Assembly (NCBI RefSeq): GCF_020520425.1
Contig: NC_079492.1
Span: 144,739,861 to 144,803,860 of the forward strand
Length of the DNA stretch: 64,000 bases
Direction: 5' to 3'
Source: Spinacia oleracea
Taxonomy: Eukaryota > Streptophyta > Magnoliopsida > Caryophyllales > Amaranthaceae
Below are positions 48,191 to 60,988 of the stretch, piece by piece. The notes beneath the pieces are model-generated. The model was not told the DNA's origin. It was given only the letters and a program-made list of their open reading frames with translations, and made no database searches. The translations under genes were made by a program, and so were the position numbers. Position 1 is the stretch's first letter. Each line of letters begins with the position of its first letter.

Positions 48191-48760
48191 TCAACCGTTT
48201 CCTTGTAGTGACGTATTACGTACATACTACGTACATATACAATATGAAGAATTCAAAGTCGCAATTACCAAGTACTTTAATTCAATTGATCCTTAAATTT
48301 AATTTAACTATATATATTTTACATGTTTTTATTGATTTAAAGTTTAAAATTGATTAAAAGTAGTTTCTAAGTTAACTGAAAGAACTCGATGCTACTACGT
48401 ACAAATAACCGGCACTTTAACTAATTTTGCCAAACACCTAAAGATTTCTATTCCCCTTGATTCTAATTAATTGATAGTGTTATTTAGAATCTTTACATAT
48501 TCCAATGAAAATGGAACCTAATCCTCTCTTGATAATTCCACAAGCAAAAATATACTCATCACGTGGGATCTTGCTTGATTCATTTGATGCGTAGTTTTAC
48601 AATATTATGTTTTAAAACTTTTTTCTATAATACATAATAGAAGATATGTATATTCAAATATATATTGCAGTTTAAACTATGTAAAAAGTGAATCGGGGCA
48701 ATCGACTAGAAACGGTCTATTAGATCGAGGGAGTAACTATCATTTAAGTTGTTTAGTTTC

Positions 48761-49071
48761 CTTTACAAAATAATAATGTTATAGAGATTGAGAATTTCAT
48801 CTCTAAATAGTCCAAAACCGTCTCAAAAATGATGATTAGAGACACATTTGAGACGGAAATAGGGCATCCCTATAGAGGCGTCTTAAAATTTTTGAGACGA
48901 AATTGTTGCAAATCCATTACAAATTTGAGACAGCAATTAATTTTGTAACTCCATATGCAATTCTATCTCAATATTAATTTAGAGACAATTTTTTAGTAAC
49001 CCGTCTCAAGTTTGAGATGCTTATAGTATTTGGCTCAATTTCTGTCTCCAATAATGCCTAATTTTGTAGTG
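48761..49071. mobile_element. CACTA-type MITE, GAGACGG family copy 1
   Basis: Decayed left end CTTTACAAAATAATAATG, right end CTAATTTTGTAGTG, with matching target duplication TTC (48,758-48,760 and 49,072-49,074). The interior has 'ttgagacggaaatagg' and 'ccgtctcaagtttgagatgc', shared with 60,989-61,843. Confidence 0.8.
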
Positions 49072-49866
49072 TTCTATCTTTATTTTCAACTTGATTTCAT
49101 CTACCACTTTTAGCCAACTTATCAATTACAAAATTTATTTTATGGGTGCGCTCTCTTTAATTACAATAAAAAGAAGTTGTCTTATAAGTTAATTTCAATC
49201 AAATTCAACAAGTACAACTCAGATAAGTTAATTAGACCGATATTTGGTGAAAGAACGCATTCTTAATTTCATCTTAACGATCATGTGGCGGAGAATCAAC
49301 ACAAAACATACAATATAAACCCGTAATTAGCATAAAAATTAACTAGCCAATTAACTAATTATTCCCAACTTTTTTTTGTTTAAATCTGCGGAATAATTTC
49401 ATAAATCCAAGATCTGGAATTGGGAAGTTATTCCGCTTCTGGAAAGAAACACTGTGATAGTGATAATAATGTATCATGCATGTGGTAGTGAGACCAAAGT
49501 TGTTACTTTGTTACGGTGATGTAGAAATTATTATTCTCATTTTCTGTTTTCATTTTTCTTTTTGAAATTTCAACAATCGTTACTTAATCTCAATCCACAA
49601 AATTTGAAATTTTGATCTCATTGATTCTTAACATGATATATCGATCTTGATTATTTAAGAATCTATATCTACAATCTTTAATTTACTACATCTCTTGCCA
49701 CAAAATAAGAATACTTTAAGTTAGTGTTAGTTACTTATCTTTCGAGGTGATACATTTTAATCGATCATCCAAAAGCTAGTATGAATTTATTTCATTACCC
49801 CCTCGGCCTATCGAAAGTTATTCTATTCACTTAATAGGTAAAGGTCACGGATAAACCGTATACAAT
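49072..49866. other. Intergenic, no gene seen
   Basis: AT-rich DNA with no recognisable gene or bounded repeat. Confidence 0.5.
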
Positions 49867-50211
49867 TAAAGATGGTTGTGGGCCGGGACAACTCGGTACG
49901 AAAAAGCTCGGCAAGACACTGACACGAAGTCGTGGGCCGGGCCTGGACCTTAATTTTTTGGAAAAAGCACGACAAGGCACGACACGACTCGGCCCGGCAC
50001 GACAAAGCAAACTAATTTTGGTAAAATTAGTCTTAGGCACGACGAGTCGGCCCGGCACGAAAACACGTGGGCTTGGGTCGAGTCTGGGCCCTATTTTAAA
50101 CTTTTCATCCCGGCTCCTCCTGGCACAATATAATGTGGGCCTGACGTGGACCCGACTCGATTAGGCCCATGACCGATGGGCCCGGCCTGGCCTGGCCCCG
50201 GGCCATCTTTA
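49867..50211. mobile_element. hAT-type non-autonomous element, GC-rich
   Basis: Ends TAAAGATGGTTGTGGGCCGG and CCCCGGGCCATCTTTA are inverted. Flanking octamers TATACAAT and TATACAGT differ at one base, fitting an 8-bp hAT target duplication. The interior is dominated by 'cggcccggcacgac'-like repeats and is markedly GC-rich. Confidence 0.8.
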
Positions 50212-51911
50212 TATACAGTACGAATTAGAATAATTAATTTCCGTTAAGAGAAGAAAAATATTTATCAGGAAAAGTAGTTTTTTTTTAATTTGAGATGCTT
50301 AAGTACACGAATAAAATTCCATCTCAAATATTTCAATAATTTTACAGTGTTAATATAATATAAGTTCAAACAAAATGCATTTAGATATGCTAATTAAAAC
50401 AAGCTAAGGCAAAATATATAATTTTTGTTTTCTTGTCAATTTCACAAATTGAATATGGATGCTCCCCCTCTCCCTTCTTCCTAGTTCCTAACCTAGAATT
50501 AATTTGTTTTGAAGCTAGAAATAGGATAGTTATTAATGTTTGAAATTTTGTTGTTATGTTTAGCATGTGTCATTCGCTTGTGAATTTGTAAAGCATGTGA
50601 CCGGTACATTTTATTCGAATTAGTCAAAGGAGTTTTAATTTCATCATCATCATTTAGGGCAAGTCTTCCACATGAAATGATCATAGAATTCTAAGTCATA
50701 AATAATCCACATATATATACACCGTCAAATTAATTATTTGATATATATGACGATAGGTCATAAATTGTAGAAATGTCTATTTAATGATAAGTGGGTAGGA
50801 TGATTGTTAACCTAATATATATGGAAACTTAACCTTGTGAATTGTGCTTCTAAATTAGTCTAATTTTGGATCTATATTGATGTGAACCACATATGTCAAA
50901 GAGGTTTTATTTCTACATGTGGGTTGTAATAATCAAATGTTTTATGTGGAACAATTTCCACCAAAAATGTTTTTCTATGATGGGATGAAAATCAATCACC
51001 AAAAGAAGAAAGGGAGGGTAGAGTCCATCCTTTTCGGCTATGTTATTAAGGGTTTGATAGAATTGTAACTACAAATGTGATTGTGTTACTATATGACTCA
51101 TCGATCTCGAACGTACACTTTTAACACTAATTCAAAGGAAATCGGTGAGAATAAAAATCCTTTATGTCTAACAATTTATACGTGACATTTACCTCCATAC
51201 ATGCTTACGTACTCACCTACCTAAATTATTTTTCGTGTTAGTAAAAACTATGAAAACTGCCTTTTTATATTAATTAAGAAAACAATATTGATAAATTATG
51301 GTCAAAATCTATTGAAGTTGATCTTCAAAAAGCCAATGTTGTAACTTGTAAGTAGTACTCCTAAATTGAGACGAGGTTAAGTTGGTAGGTGTATCTATGT
51401 GGCATACACATAAGCATACACGTAAGCATACCTGATACAATTGTCCACGCCAACCAACAAACTAGGATTATTATCTACTCACTTACCACCAATAAAACAT
51501 CCCTACCAAAACAAAGAATAAATAATTAAATACAAAAATTGGTGGATTTTCTTTTGACATTATTAATTCTTTATTTCTTTCAGTTTGGGGGATTACATAA
51601 GAACATGTCAAAATCAAAATAATACAAGTAAGATAAGGGGGGCAACACTTTCTTTTCGTTTTTTCTTTTTTCTTTTATCTTTTTCTTTTTGTTTTAGGGT
51701 TGATAATTAAACAACAAATGCACAAATCTAAGATATTGGCACACAAGATCCTAGAAAATACCCTTATCTTCCAATAATTATAATACTATAATGCAATATT
51801 TTGGCAGCAACTAAAATGTAGGATTATTAAGCACAAATGCATAATAATCCCCCCCTCCTTTTGGGTTGATAATTATGCACAAATGCACAATTTTTTTTTT
51901 TTGTTATAACT
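50212..51911. other. Intergenic, no gene seen
   Basis: AT-rich. One 60-bp segment near 51,715-51,780 ('aatctaagatattggcacac' to 'cccttatcttccaataatta') has a diverged partner near 52,288-52,372. Nothing else recognised. Confidence 0.5.
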
Positions 51912-51995
51912 GATAAAGTATAAAACTAATCTTGGGGCTTCAACCATCAGCTTAAGCTTTTGGTTGAAGCCCCAAGATTAGTTTTATACTCTATC
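51912..51995. repeat. 35-bp-arm hairpin with 14-nt loop
   Basis: Arms 51,912-51,946 and 51,961-51,995 pair at 34 of 35 positions (core 'aactaatcttggggcttcaa'). The loop 'tcagcttaagcttt' is itself nearly palindromic. The arm sequence resembles LTR-retrotransposon boundary sequence common in plants. A small-RNA precursor is possible but has no other support. Confidence 0.9.
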
Positions 51996-52998
51996 AATAA
52001 CAAATTAATTCAACAAGTCACAACCACATCATTATATTATATAAAAAAGTCACACTGTAGAATCTAACAAATACATATAAAATTAAATCAAATTTAATTT
52101 CCTTTCAGCTAAGTTAAGATTGTTGCATATCGAACTTTCTTTAAACCCTATTTTGCATCGTTATGTTTTACGGAGTACAACCTTTTGATTTCGAGAAAAT
52201 GGTCGATATATTTGTTGTATCCGAGATGAATATGACTTCCAAATTTGATTCATCTCTCGAATGATTGATCTGTCTTTCAATTTTGTATAAATCTAAGATA
52301 TCGACACAAAAGATTCTAGAACAAAATAGGATACTTGTACCTTTAAAAGACCCTTATCTTTCAATAATTAATTTATTTTGGAGCAACAAATATGTTCCAC
52401 AAGTAACTATTTAAGAGACTAAGAGTATGCGTTCCACCTCTAATAGACATCAGATGGACAATCATTTGTGCAAAGATTAATTATTATAATGGGAAATTAT
52501 TAGATTTTTGATAATTATTTGATTACGTTTTATTCATTAGTTCAGTGATCGACATGTATACTCTATGTGGCAATGCAATTGATTTTTCCTGTTTACTGAT
52601 CACGAACATATTACTTGGTGCTCGTGGAACCAATTAAAATAAAGTGTTTCATTTTCTGTATTTAAATATTCTATTTATAACATAATACTATTTGGCTTAA
52701 TTGTTTGACTTTAAAAAATGTTTTAAGGACAAACATAAATGGAATTTCTCCACTAATTAATTACTGTGGAGCCGCCGAGGAATCAAGGTCTAAAAATCTT
52801 GATTTGATGCGTCGGATCCACCTTCAAATCTGACATGTAATTCATCAGCTAATTAGAAGCAAGATTCAACTAATTATTCCAACGCCCCCCACTTACTCTT
52901 GTCAATAACCCTTTTTACTTTTCATTTTTTTATTTTTTTATTTATATATATATAGGATAAATTGTTTTTTACCACCTCAAAACTAAACTTGTATTTTA
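51996..52998. other. Intergenic, no gene seen
   Basis: AT-rich DNA without recognised gene. Includes the diverged partner (52,288-52,372) of the segment near 51,715. Confidence 0.5.
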
Positions 52999-53269
52999 CA
53001 TTACAAGAAATTGTACCATAAACGACGGGAAATTCCGTCGCTAAAAGGTCAATAATCGTTGATTAACGACGAGAATTTATGTCGCGAACCCGTCATAAAA
53101 GGGGGATGTCATTAATGAAAAATCTTGTCGTTAACCCGTCGTAAAAGACATTTGCGACGGTTGTTCCCCGTCTTTGTTTGGTTGTTATCCCCGTCGCAAA
53201 TGGCTTTGGCGACGAGATTTTTGACCCGTCGTTATTTGGTTGTCATTAAATATACAAATTCTTGTAATG
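52999..53269. mobile_element. CACTA-type MITE, TTAACGACG family copy 4
   Basis: CATTACAAGAAATTGTACC and ACAAATTCTTGTAATG: both ends carry the same C-to-T (G-to-A) change at the third base, so the TIRs still match each other. Target duplication TTA is present on both sides. Confidence 0.88.
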
Positions 53270-53793
53270 TTACCACCTAAAAAAATTAAAACTTGTTTTT
53301 TACCACCTGAAAAATGGAAAAATATATGAAAATGTTATGTAGGGGGCATTATAACGGTAATGCTTCTTATATGTTATATTTTTCTACGATTTTATATATT
53401 TAACTCTCATGTCTTTCCCAACTTTCTTATACTCCATGAATTTACATAATTTATCACCACCATTAATTCACAAAATTTAATGAAAGTAAAGAGATAAGGG
53501 TGAAAGAGTTAAAAAAAAAAAATCACACAGTGAGTGTAAAAAATTGGAGGGAAATTGAATTAGGTAGCCATACATAAATATTTCATCTATTATTTCATTT
53601 TTTGGTGGTAAAAAACAAGTTTTAAGGCGGGATGTGAAGACTGACCCCCAACATATTTTGATGGGAAATTGGCCTGGACTTCTCTTCGTCGAGTAGACAC
53701 GTCAGCTGGTGGAGGTTCACGGAATCATGATCAACGTACTATGTTGGGTCAGATGTGAACCTGTGTTGGATCTATCATCACCCCCAGTCAAAA

Positions 53794-53913
<120 letters not shown>

Positions 53914-54030
53914 GTAATTAAAATTATTACTGTAATTACTGGTTATTAAAGATGTGTAACAAAAACTATACAACAATAAACAATTAGCCAAGTTAATTTT
54001 AATCAAGACTAACACATAGGTAGTACGAAG

Positions 54031-54292
54031 TACTCCCTCCGTTCCATAATGTTTCTCACTTTTCCATTTTGCGCGGTCTCCAATGCACTACTTTGACCGT
54101 TAATAATTTTAATTTCGTATTAGTAAAATTTATAAAAAATTGAAATTTAGAAAATTTATATTAAAACGAATCCAATGGTATCCCACAAGTTAACATTTAT
54201 ATTCTTAATCATACTATTAATTACGGTCAAAGTTTTTAAACTTTGACCATATGAATAGTAAACATAAGGAACATTATGGAACAGACGGAGTA
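54031..54292. mobile_element. Stowaway-type MITE (CTCCCTCCGTTCCATAATG family)
   Basis: Left CTCCCTCCGTTCCATAATG, right GAACATTATGGAACAGACGGAG, TA flanks. The interior pairs further through 'actttgaccgttaat' / 'attacggtcaaagttt'. Confidence 0.85.
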
Positions 54293-55152
54293 TGTGATAA
54301 TGAAAGAAATGTGACAACTAAAAGTTCGAAGTTGCTTGACTTGTTGCAGTCCCCACATAAAAACATCGTGTTTTAGAGATATGTAGATGTGTGAATATCG
54401 ATCGATCTCGTTATGATGTTATAGATCTAAGACGAAATAAGAAATAAACAAAAATTCTCAATGGCAATTTTCGTAAATATCTCAATTATTTTAGATAAGT
54501 ACACGTGTCATCATCATTCACCAAACACCATTAGTGATTTATATGATTTATGATTATAGGGTTAGTGAAAGTTTGGATAAGAAATGAGAAAGGAGAAGAG
54601 ATGTAGAAAGAGTTTATAGGAAGATTGGTTTGGTTTGGTCTTAAGTGTGGCATTTAAAAATGATTAATGTACCTAATTTTGTCCAAATATAATGGATAGT
54701 GTACACCTTTGAAGACACTATTTCCGTTAGATAGTCATTTCTTGTTGTCTTACCCTCGTTGCTTTGTTAATTTTAGACTCACATATTAGTACGTCTCCTT
54801 TGTACAACTTTTTAATTGATTATATTAACCTTTTTTATATTTTTTTAAATTAATTTTCTTATGGGTGTGTCTTTTCTTGTGGGAGGTGCGAAAATTAATT
54901 CTACTTTACAAACAAATACTACTCCGCACATTTAGGTTTCCCCTAAAAAAAACACTACATTATTGGGTATAACGGACGGATAATTAATCTATTATGCAGT
55001 ATAAAACAGTTTATGTATATGTTAAAATAAATGTTACCCACATGTGAGTTGTCCCAAATTATAAAAAATGAGAGAAAATACATTATAAGATTGAGAAGTT
55101 ACTTTCACAATTGCCCATAGATTTTAGTGTGAAACCTCCGTAAGGCTTATAA
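54293..55152. other. Intergenic, no gene seen
   Basis: AT-rich DNA with no recognisable gene or bounded repeat. Confidence 0.5.
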
Positions 55153-55528
55153 GAGCAACTCCAATGGTGAGCTACAAGATGTTGTAGCTAAGTTTGCCAC
55201 ATCAAATTTCTAATTACAATTGATTAAAACTACAAATTTTCACATTGGTGGGCTACAATACTTTGTAGCTCGCTATAATATTTAACTAGTGTGTAGCCCG
55301 TGCGATGCCCCGGTTGCTACATTCAATACTTAAAATTTTAGATTTTTCTTGAGCTCGATATTTGACCAAAATACATGTATTTCATAAAGTGAAAACATCC
55401 ATGAAGTTCATCAATTACAAAGACACACTACGTCATTTATCATGCTAAGTAATTTTTCAATTAGATCATTTTACCATTTGTATAATTTGTTTTCTAGTGG
55501 TACTAAGTTCTTCAAATTATTAAACACC

Positions 55529-55681
<153 letters not shown>

Positions 55682-55837
55682 TACGTCAACATGTTTTTCT
55701 TGTTTTAATGCTATAATAATTATTACTTTTTTCAAAATAGTCTAAAGAAAATAAAATGTCATGTAAAAATTTAGTTGTGTTTAGACTTATGTTAACATTT
55801 ATTTATAAATTATTGTGAATAAATAAACAACAATTAG

Positions 55838-55930
55838 TGGTTGGTTAAGATGGTAATGAAACTTATCATCTACACATGAGGTCTTGTGTTCGAATCTCAT
55901 TGCATTAGTTTTGGTTGTCTATGACATGGC
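55838..55930 (+). mobile_element. tRNA-derived SINE-like fragment within a Helitron
   Basis: A-box-like 'tagtggttggttaagatgg' and B-box-like 'ggtcttgtgttcgaatctc' are spaced as in tRNA-derived SINEs. No poly-A tail or target duplication was identified, so it may be a fragment carried by the Helitron. Confidence 0.5.
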
Positions 55931-56316
55931 ATAACCGAGTGGATGATGTAACGTAAAGGGGAGAGTAAAACGTGCCACATATACATTTTTCACAACGCCT
56001 TTTAATATATTATATAGATTTAAATAATTTATTTATTTGAGCTATATTTTTTTTTTGAGCTACGTAGCCCAAAATAGCTACAAGGTTTTACCAGTTGCTT
56101 ATTCATTGTTGTACCAATGGTGAGCTACCGCCTGACGTGCTCATTTTTTTGTGAGCAGGACCTTTTTAACTATTGGAGTTGCTCTAAGTGAATCAAATTC
56201 TTCTCATCTTTTCCTTATTGGATTCCTCAGACCCATTTCATATTCTCCAAAATTTAACAGTCTATATAAGGAAATATTTAAACAACTACGGATCGGAGTA
56301 TTATATTTTCTTTCTA

Positions 56317-56969
56317 TTATAACCAAACGCGTGCCACGAACGATTGAGAACAAACCCACAAATATAATATAGGACAAATAACAAAGACAATAATAAAAGA
56401 CACAAGTGTTTATGAGAAAATTTAGATTTCCTCCCCTCAAATATTATCGTATTATTAAGTTCCTACAAAATAACACAATAACCCATCAATTGATGATTCG
56501 CGAATAAACTAAGTTGAGTTTAAGGGAAAGTTTGTTAGGAAATAAACACAACTTAGTTAAGTTGACAAAAATACGAAACGGACTTGTTTGATTTAATATC
56601 TTGTTTCCTAGTTTAATTAGAATTGTAATTAGGAAAGCAGATATATTTTGGTATGTAACAATCTCTAGAATTATTTAGACTTGGGGAGCAAGTATAATTT
56701 TAGTAGACATGGGTTTCTAGTTTAGCCTATAAAAGGGGGTTTAGGCCTAGCTAGAAAATAAGAGGGGAAAATACATTGGTGAGAGGAATCATCGATTGAG
56801 GGGTTATTGTGTTATTTTGTAGGAACTTAATAATACGATAATATTTGAGGGGAGGAAATCTAAATTTCCTCATAAACACTTGTGTTTATTATTATTGTCT
56901 TTGCTATTTTCCTATATTATATTTGTGGGTTTGTTCTCAATCGTTCGTGACACGCGTTTGGTTATAACA
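56317..56969. repeat. Inverted pair of LTR-like sequences
   Basis: 56,317-56,499 is the reverse complement of 56,786-56,967 with few differences. The right copy belongs to a longer LTR-like unit 56,533-56,969 (TGTTAGGAAATAAACACAAC to GGTTATAACA) with 'cctataaaaggggg' as a TATA region. The left copy is the 3' portion of a second LTR in opposite orientation. No internal retrotransposon domain lies between them. Confidence 0.75.
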
Positions 56970-58015
56970 CTTTCTTTTTGTCAAAATTATCTCCTAGCTA
57001 TCTATCAATCTATGTCTATAATGTCTATAAATAAAAGTGGTAGTAAGACTAGTGAATAAGATTAAGTTGGAGTTGTAAATGTTGTAATGATTATTACTTG
57101 CTTTGAGTTCGCACAAATTGAAAAGGACCAACAATGGAAGGAAAGACAGTCCTTTAATTTGGATAAATAAGCTTGGTTAGTTGTCCCACTTTTTGGTTCC
57201 ATTTCTTTTACGCGTTTTGAACAATAATGAGTTGGATATATAGATATCCTTTTTAGGGTTTTAACCATATTGTCAATTTATAGCCATATTGTCTATCAAT
57301 TGGTAACTTTTTGTATTTTTTGATTGCTGATCTTACTTTTATCTTAGTCAGCGGACATGAGCGATAATATTTGGACAGCCTGTTTGCAATGCTTTTTAAA
57401 GATTGTAGAATTATCACCTAATTATACAGTATAAACTATAGTAATTGTAAATAATCATGAAGTCTAAGATTATTGTTGTTATAAATGTTTAAGTTAGGAT
57501 AACGATATATTTCGTACTACCGTACCAAGTATGATGGATACAATGTTATACAATCGTACAAAGGTAATACGAATACGTATATATAATGTGGGGGTACATA
57601 GTTGATATCTAATACTCTGAACTACGTAACCATTCGCAAAAGACATCTGATATATGTACGTAGTACTTGTTATGGTTGAAACTTGAAAGTGCACTTTCCG
57701 ATTAAAGTCTTGAGTAAGGTACCAATCAACGATGCACATGATATTGTTGTGTGGTGTAAGATCGTCATATTAGTTGGTCCTAAGCTCCTAACTAATACTC
57801 AACTTCGATCAATGTGAAAGTCACAAGTGTCGTCCTATATATGTTGGTAGTAGTACAACGTCATCCTACAAGTTTGTAAGCGTACTACAGTGACAAGTGT
57901 TCGGTAACATATATATGATTGCTTAGACCCTAACAACGAATAATGTGGTGATCCCAAAACACCCAATAATGTACCCGGCCCGAAACTTCAAAAGAATTGC
58001 AGACATAGCAAAAGT
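56970..58015. other. Intergenic, no gene seen
   Basis: AT-rich DNA without recognised gene or bounded repeat. Confidence 0.5.
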
Positions 58016-58016
58016 A

Positions 58017-58077
<61 letters not shown>
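58016..58077. repeat. (TAA)n microsatellite
   Basis: About 20 uninterrupted TAA units. Confidence 0.97.
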
Positions 58078-58079
<2 letters not shown>

Positions 58080-58483
58080 TGGACGGAGTAAAATCTTCCA
58101 AAAAGTGAAGCTAGTTTCGAAGAAAAGGCACTTATTTTCACAAGATACTTTAATTTGCTTCCAAAAATGAAGGATGTTCTCATGCTCAAACAAAAAGTGA
58201 TTGACAACAGCTAGGTGCTAGTGTGTTACCAAGATTAACACATATATGTAATTGTGGTAAAAAAAAAAGGTGCTACCTTCTTTGCATTCTGCATTCCATT
58301 ACTTATGCAATGCTGACTCTTGTCTCGATCGTCTGAAAATTATTAAGTTTATCCAGGCAAATAATACATCAAGAGTATTTTTATGTCTATTGGTTTCTTC
58401 GCGTATGTAAGGGGAAAATGTGAGAAATTGAGAGGGTGTACAGTGCACCTTATACACCTCAACGGCTTAATTATTATGGAATA

Positions 58484-58660
58484 CTTCCTCCGTCCATTTT
58501 TGTTTGCCCACTTTCCTCTTTGGGATGTCCATTTGAGTTTGATTTATACCTAAAATAATAAGATTTTCACTTATTTTATCTCTATCTCTCTCATCGTGAC
58601 CACTTTATTAACGTATGTGCATTATTTACCGTTAATTCTTAATAAAGTGATTTATAGAGC
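58484..58660. mobile_element. Stowaway-type MITE fragment
   Basis: 'TACTTCCTCCGTCCATTTTT' gives a clear left end. No matching right end was found, so the right boundary is arbitrary. Confidence 0.4.
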
Positions 58661-58897
58661 AATAGAAAGGGAAGAAGGAATGCCATCTGTGCGGTGTTAC
58701 AACGGATGTCATTCCTACGTCTATAATCAATTGAATCAAATTTAATTCAATACCAAAGCTACAACAGATCGAAAGACCCTCTTGTTGAAGGTTGTATCAA
58801 ACAACGACGTGAAAAAGAGTATTTATCATTGCCAGATCTCATCTACAACAATCGTGGTTTTGCCGAATTAGAATTTTGTTTGATCCAAATTGTTTTG

Positions 58898-59216
58898 TAC
58901 TCCCTCCGTCCCTTAATACTCAAACCGGTGCGGAGTTTAAGAGTTTTGAATTGACTTATTAATGTAATGAGTGTTAGTTGATAGTGGGTATTTTTTTAAT
59001 ATAGTTAGTGGAAAATGTGTAAGATGTGGGGAGTGGTGAGTGGGGGTGTGAATTTTTTAAATGACTTTTGTAGGGAATAGGGTGTAGGTGGGGTTAGTAA
59101 GTAAGTGTGAGAAATAATACAATATTGGTATAAATTTTCATTTATAAAAACGGTGCAAATATTAAGGGACGACCCGAAAAGGAAAGCGGTGCGAGTATTA
59201 AGGAACGGAAGGAGTA
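58898..59216. mobile_element. Stowaway-type MITE, family of the SWEET copy 1 intron
   Basis: CTCCCTCCGTCCCTTAATAC at the left, GCGAGTATTAAGGAACGGAA at the right, TA flanks. Interior colinear with 11,094-11,419. Confidence 0.85.
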
Positions 59217-60444
59217 TTTGTTAATTTTGACTTCCATTGTAGATATCGTATGACTATTTTATCAATGAACTAATTTTTACCTTTAAAAAAAGGGATGTAG
59301 TCTCTTTTAAAACAAAAATAGTTTAAACTTAGCTACTATTAATAAACTTTTTTAACCTTTTCTTTTTGAAGCTAAAACTACTACGGAGTATCACTAAACT
59401 GCATACGCTGTTTATGACAATTCAATTTATTTATATTTATAGAAAGAGATGGAAGGACGATAAGTAAATCGAGGTTAATTTAGTTCTGAAAAGGTAAAAG
59501 GTAAAAGGGTGGTACCTTGTTGATTTTGTTCACATGATCTCAATCGAAACAAAATACGTGGCTACTCGTTTCAACGTTCCTAATTTTAATGAGCAGGAAT
59601 TTAAACGTACAGCGACATTTTGTTCAGACATTTTTACATTCCATGTGAGAAGCCAGTTAGCCACTCACTAAGTCACCAGTCATCATACATACATACGACA
59701 TGCATGCATGGATGATGGATGATACATTGATACACATACATAGCTATGTAAATGCATGTAATGTCCTTGCGTACTTGGCTACTTGCATTAGTGAGTGTAT
59801 GACCATTTAGATTTATTATTATTATTACTCGGTTACTCCATTCACATGTTCACTACTTCCTCCTAAAATGCAAGCCGGGCTGAACCCAACCCGGCTACGC
59901 CTTGAAAATTTTGTACATTAGGTCGGGTCGGACTAAATTTCGGATCGGATTTTCCTGCCCAAAACCCGCTATTTCGGGCTATAATAATGGGCTTTACGGG
60001 ACGGGTCAAATTTAATTATAACTAAAATTTCAAATTTTGAGTTTTCCAACACCCACCCAAATAATTTTAAAATCGTTTCAGGCCCGAAAATTGCTATTTT
60101 TCGGCCAGACTCATGTTGAATAGGTCTACTTCTTCTATTCCTATTTATTTTACGTACGTTCCATTTGTCATTTTAGTCCGTCTTTAAAAATATTATTGCT
60201 TCAATACTAAAAGTTATCATGGGATTATAACTTTACTATCCCATACAAAATATATATTGGTCTACCACTTTTGTCTTTTCTCAATTCTCCTCGCCCATTT
60301 CTTAATAAAGCCCATTTAATGCATGCGACATACAATAAGAGACATGGCCAAAAGGGACTATACCCAAAAAATAGTTTATTCATCCAATTTGAATGCGAAT
60401 TAAACTAATATGAATTGAACCTCAACCACTATTTGAAATTAAAC
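59217..60444. other. Intergenic, no gene seen
   Basis: A GC-rich patch at about 59,875-60,125 ('ccgggctgaacccaacccgg', 'ggtcgggtcggac') resembles decayed hAT-type sequence, but no ends were recognised. Otherwise AT-rich without genes. Confidence 0.45.
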
Positions 60445-60600
60445 TAGACTATATGAGTGGTTAAGAGACTCTTACTCCTTAGCTAAGGTCTCGAGTTCGA
60501 GTCTTGGTTATGGAAAAAAATCTCAACTAGAAGGGATGTTGCCCCTATATAAACTTACGCGGAAGGTTAATCTCCTTGTAGTAGGAAAAAAAAAAAAAAG
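60445..60600 (+). mobile_element. tRNA-derived SINE with poly-A tail
   Basis: A-box-like 'gagtggttaagagactc' and B-box 'ggtctcgagttcgagtc', then a non-tRNA body ('gggatgttgcccctatataa') and a tail of about 15 A. It is not a functional tRNA because the arms do not close. Target duplication not identified. Confidence 0.65.
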
Positions 60601-60988
60601 ACATTGAATGAATTACGTTACCAAAACAATCTGATCGACCTAAACAAGTGTAATTGGACTAGACTATACATATATCCTTCTCATTTTCCATCTTTAACAA
60701 CATATTTTTGTTTGACATAGTCAAACAACATTTTGTAAACAAAGAAGTGTTTACATTCTATTGGAGTATCTGCGTATTATTTACCGGTTTTCGTTCTATA
60801 TTTGTTTGTTTGTTTTGGCTTTACTGCCATAGCTAAAAGATCGATACATCTCCCTCAACAAAAAAAAAAAAAAAGATCGATACACCCGTATCGTAAAAAA
60901 TATAGTGTACAAAGAAGCGTAATAAGCTACCTTATTAAGGAATGTGTACATAAAGCATAATAAGTTATAAGCTGCCTTGTTAAGGAAT

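Larger units (their letters stand above)
37272..48210 (-). mobile_element. Complete CACTA (En/Spm-type) transposon, 10.9 kb
   Basis: Left terminus CACTACAAGAAATTGATTAA; right terminus, read inward on the minus strand, CACTACAAGGAAACGGTTGA. The 3-bp target duplication ACG is perfect (37,269-37,271 and 48,211-48,213). Subterminal arrays of 'gcggtcactaaattagtgac'-type units lie inside both ends. It contains two intact minus-strand genes, TNP2-type transposase and a TNPA-type/Transposase_24 protein, both transcribed away from the right end, so the element looks autonomous. It has grown by an internal satellite (38.6-41.1 kb) and a nested 744-bp element (46.5-47.3 kb). Confidence 0.95.

Noticed and set aside
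60465..60520. tRNA gene suggested by an internal promoter B box
   Set aside because: No cloverleaf closes around it, and a poly-A tail follows, so a SINE is the better reading.
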